Assembly (NCBI GenBank): GCA_019677205.1
Contig: JAAMXY010000395.1
Coordinates: forward strand, 1-16,980
From: Pinguiococcus pyrenoidosus
Lineage: Eukaryota > Sar > Pinguiophyceae > Pinguiochrysidales > Pinguiochrysidaceae
DNA: 16,980 nt
Direction of reading: 5' to 3'
In this document: one piece after another, positions 16,360-16,980 of the stretch
Layout of the letters: every line of letters begins with the position of its first letter
Position numbering within the stretch: the first letter of the stretch is position 1
Position numbers and translations under genes: made by a program
The notes under the pieces: generated by a model
Told to the model about the DNA's origin: nothing
Database searches by the model: none
Seen by the model: the letters and a program-made list of their open reading frames with translations, nothing else

Positions 16360-16980
16360 ATGGAGAACTATCCGCGCCTGATGAACGAGCTGATGCAGGT
16401 GGTGGGCAACCAGGACTGGGCGCGGGCGCGAAGTCGGCCGGACGACGAGGAGCTGGGGCCCAGTCTCGTGGGGCTCAACGCCAGCCTCTTTGGGCACCGC
16501 TGCAAAGTGGTGATCCGGGACGTGCCGTTCGAGGCGGATGCGCAGGGCAGCACGAAGAAGGAGGCCAAGAAGAAGGCGCACAAGGAAGTGATGCGGCAGA
16601 TCTTCCCGACGTTCTTCCACGATGACCTGTCGGACGCGCAGATCACCAGCGGAATCACGAGAGAGCTCAGCACCGCCAAGGCCGGGAACACACTTCTGGA
16701 GCTGCTGCAGCCGGGGCTGGAGAGCCGTGCGGCCTATGTGCGCTCCAGAGCGCCAGAAGAAGCGCGGGCGGCGCTTGTGGCGCTGCAGACGGGGGCGAAT
16801 CCCTCGCAGAGCCTGGGGGTTGCGGCGGCCAGACCGGCGGCGCCGCTGGCCAGACCAGCTGCCACGCTTGCCGCCGGGCCTGCCGTGCCCCTGGCGAGGC
16901 CTGTGATGGCGCTGGCAGGCCCAGCGCTCTCCAGCGCGCCGTCGGCGCCGCGGAGCGCGGCCTATGGCATCGCGTCCAGG
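16360..16980 (+). CDS. Double-stranded-RNA-binding domain protein (5' part; runs off the right edge)
   Basis: The frame is open from ATG 16360 to the end of the window (207 codons) with no stop. The start has a good context (GAAATGG). Residues about 4-85 form a dsRNA-binding domain: helix 1 YPRLMNELMQVVG, a strand region FGHRCKVVIRDVPFEADA, then the loop and helix 2 GSTKKEAKKKAHKEVMRQI, whose KKEAKKKA matches the conserved lysine-rich RNA-contact motif. A helical segment follows, with AGNTLLELLQPGLE and APEEARAALVALQTG. From about residue 153 the protein is Ala/Pro-rich, with loosely repeated ARPAAPLARPA units, probably disordered. The family cannot be told from this part; nuclear RNA-processing factors and RNAi proteins both carry such domains. 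An intron may lie beyond the edge, and upstream non-coding exons are possible. Confidence 0.8.
   Translation, partial: MENYPRLMNELMQVVGNQDWARARSRPDDEELGPSLVGLNASLFGHRCKVVIRDVPFEADAQGSTKKEAKKKAHKEVMRQIFPTFFHDDLSDAQITSGITRELSTAKAGNTLLELLQPGLESRAAYVRSRAPEEARAALVALQTGANPSQSLGVAAARPAAPLARPAATLAAGPAVPLARPVMALAGPALSSAPSAPRSAAYGIASR

Noticed and set aside
1-16980. Bacterial origin, because the mutase and anchor-L families are mainly bacterial
   Set aside because: Multiple phase-consistent GT-AG introns, a Mediator-like protein, mitochondrial-type leader and Myb-like gene make the window eukaryotic.

Overview
This is a nuclear DNA window from a gene-dense, GC-rich eukaryote. All but one of the complete, confidently called genes are split by short GT-AG introns of about 65 to 234 nt. 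Start codons sit in eukaryotic contexts, there are no bacterial ribosome-binding sites or operons, and gene strands alternate. The gene set points to a free-living protist or alga: a B12-type methionine synthase reductase, a bacterial-type UDP-galactopyranose mutase, an omega-like GST, a ubiquinone-chain prenyl synthase and an ARMT1/DUF89 protein. The sequence does not fix the lineage. All gene models were spliced by eye from reading frame, splice consensus and family similarity.

Layout, left to right: (1) methionine synthase reductase (MTRR-like, minus, 3' end off the left edge); (2) a ~950-nt divergent promoter region; (3) membrane-anchored UDP-galactopyranose mutase (plus, 2 exons); (4) a Myb/SANT-like nuclear protein with a Gly-Asp-Ala repeat (plus, 3 exons); (5) a small helical protein resembling Mediator subunit 11 (minus, 3 exons), convergent with gene 4; (6) an omega-like glutathione transferase with a C-terminal membrane tail (plus, 3 exons), divergent from gene 5; (7) a possible small antisense ORF with a symmetric cysteine pattern overlapping the end of gene 6; (8) mitochondrial long-chain polyprenyl diphosphate synthase COQ1/PDSS1 (plus, 3 exons); (9) ARMT1/DUF89-family metal-dependent phosphatase (minus, 6 exons), convergent with gene 8; (10) an intronless secreted protein with a choice-of-anchor-L domain and a cysteine-rich tail (minus); (11) a ~1.16-kb intergenic region with repeats and an E2F-like palindrome; (12) the start of a double-stranded-RNA-binding protein (plus, runs off the right edge).

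The genes do not form one pathway. They are ordinary, unlinked eukaryotic housekeeping genes plus two lineage-specific surface-related genes (the mutase for galactofuranose glycans and the secreted anchor-L protein). I see no mobile element, CRISPR array, tRNA or rRNA. The points most worth a second look are the anchor-L/cysteine-rich secreted protein, the membrane anchor on the mutase, the tail-anchored GST, the GC hairpin just before the start codon of the dsRNA-binding protein, and the cysteine-patterned antisense ORF. I did not find a clearly new multi-gene system.
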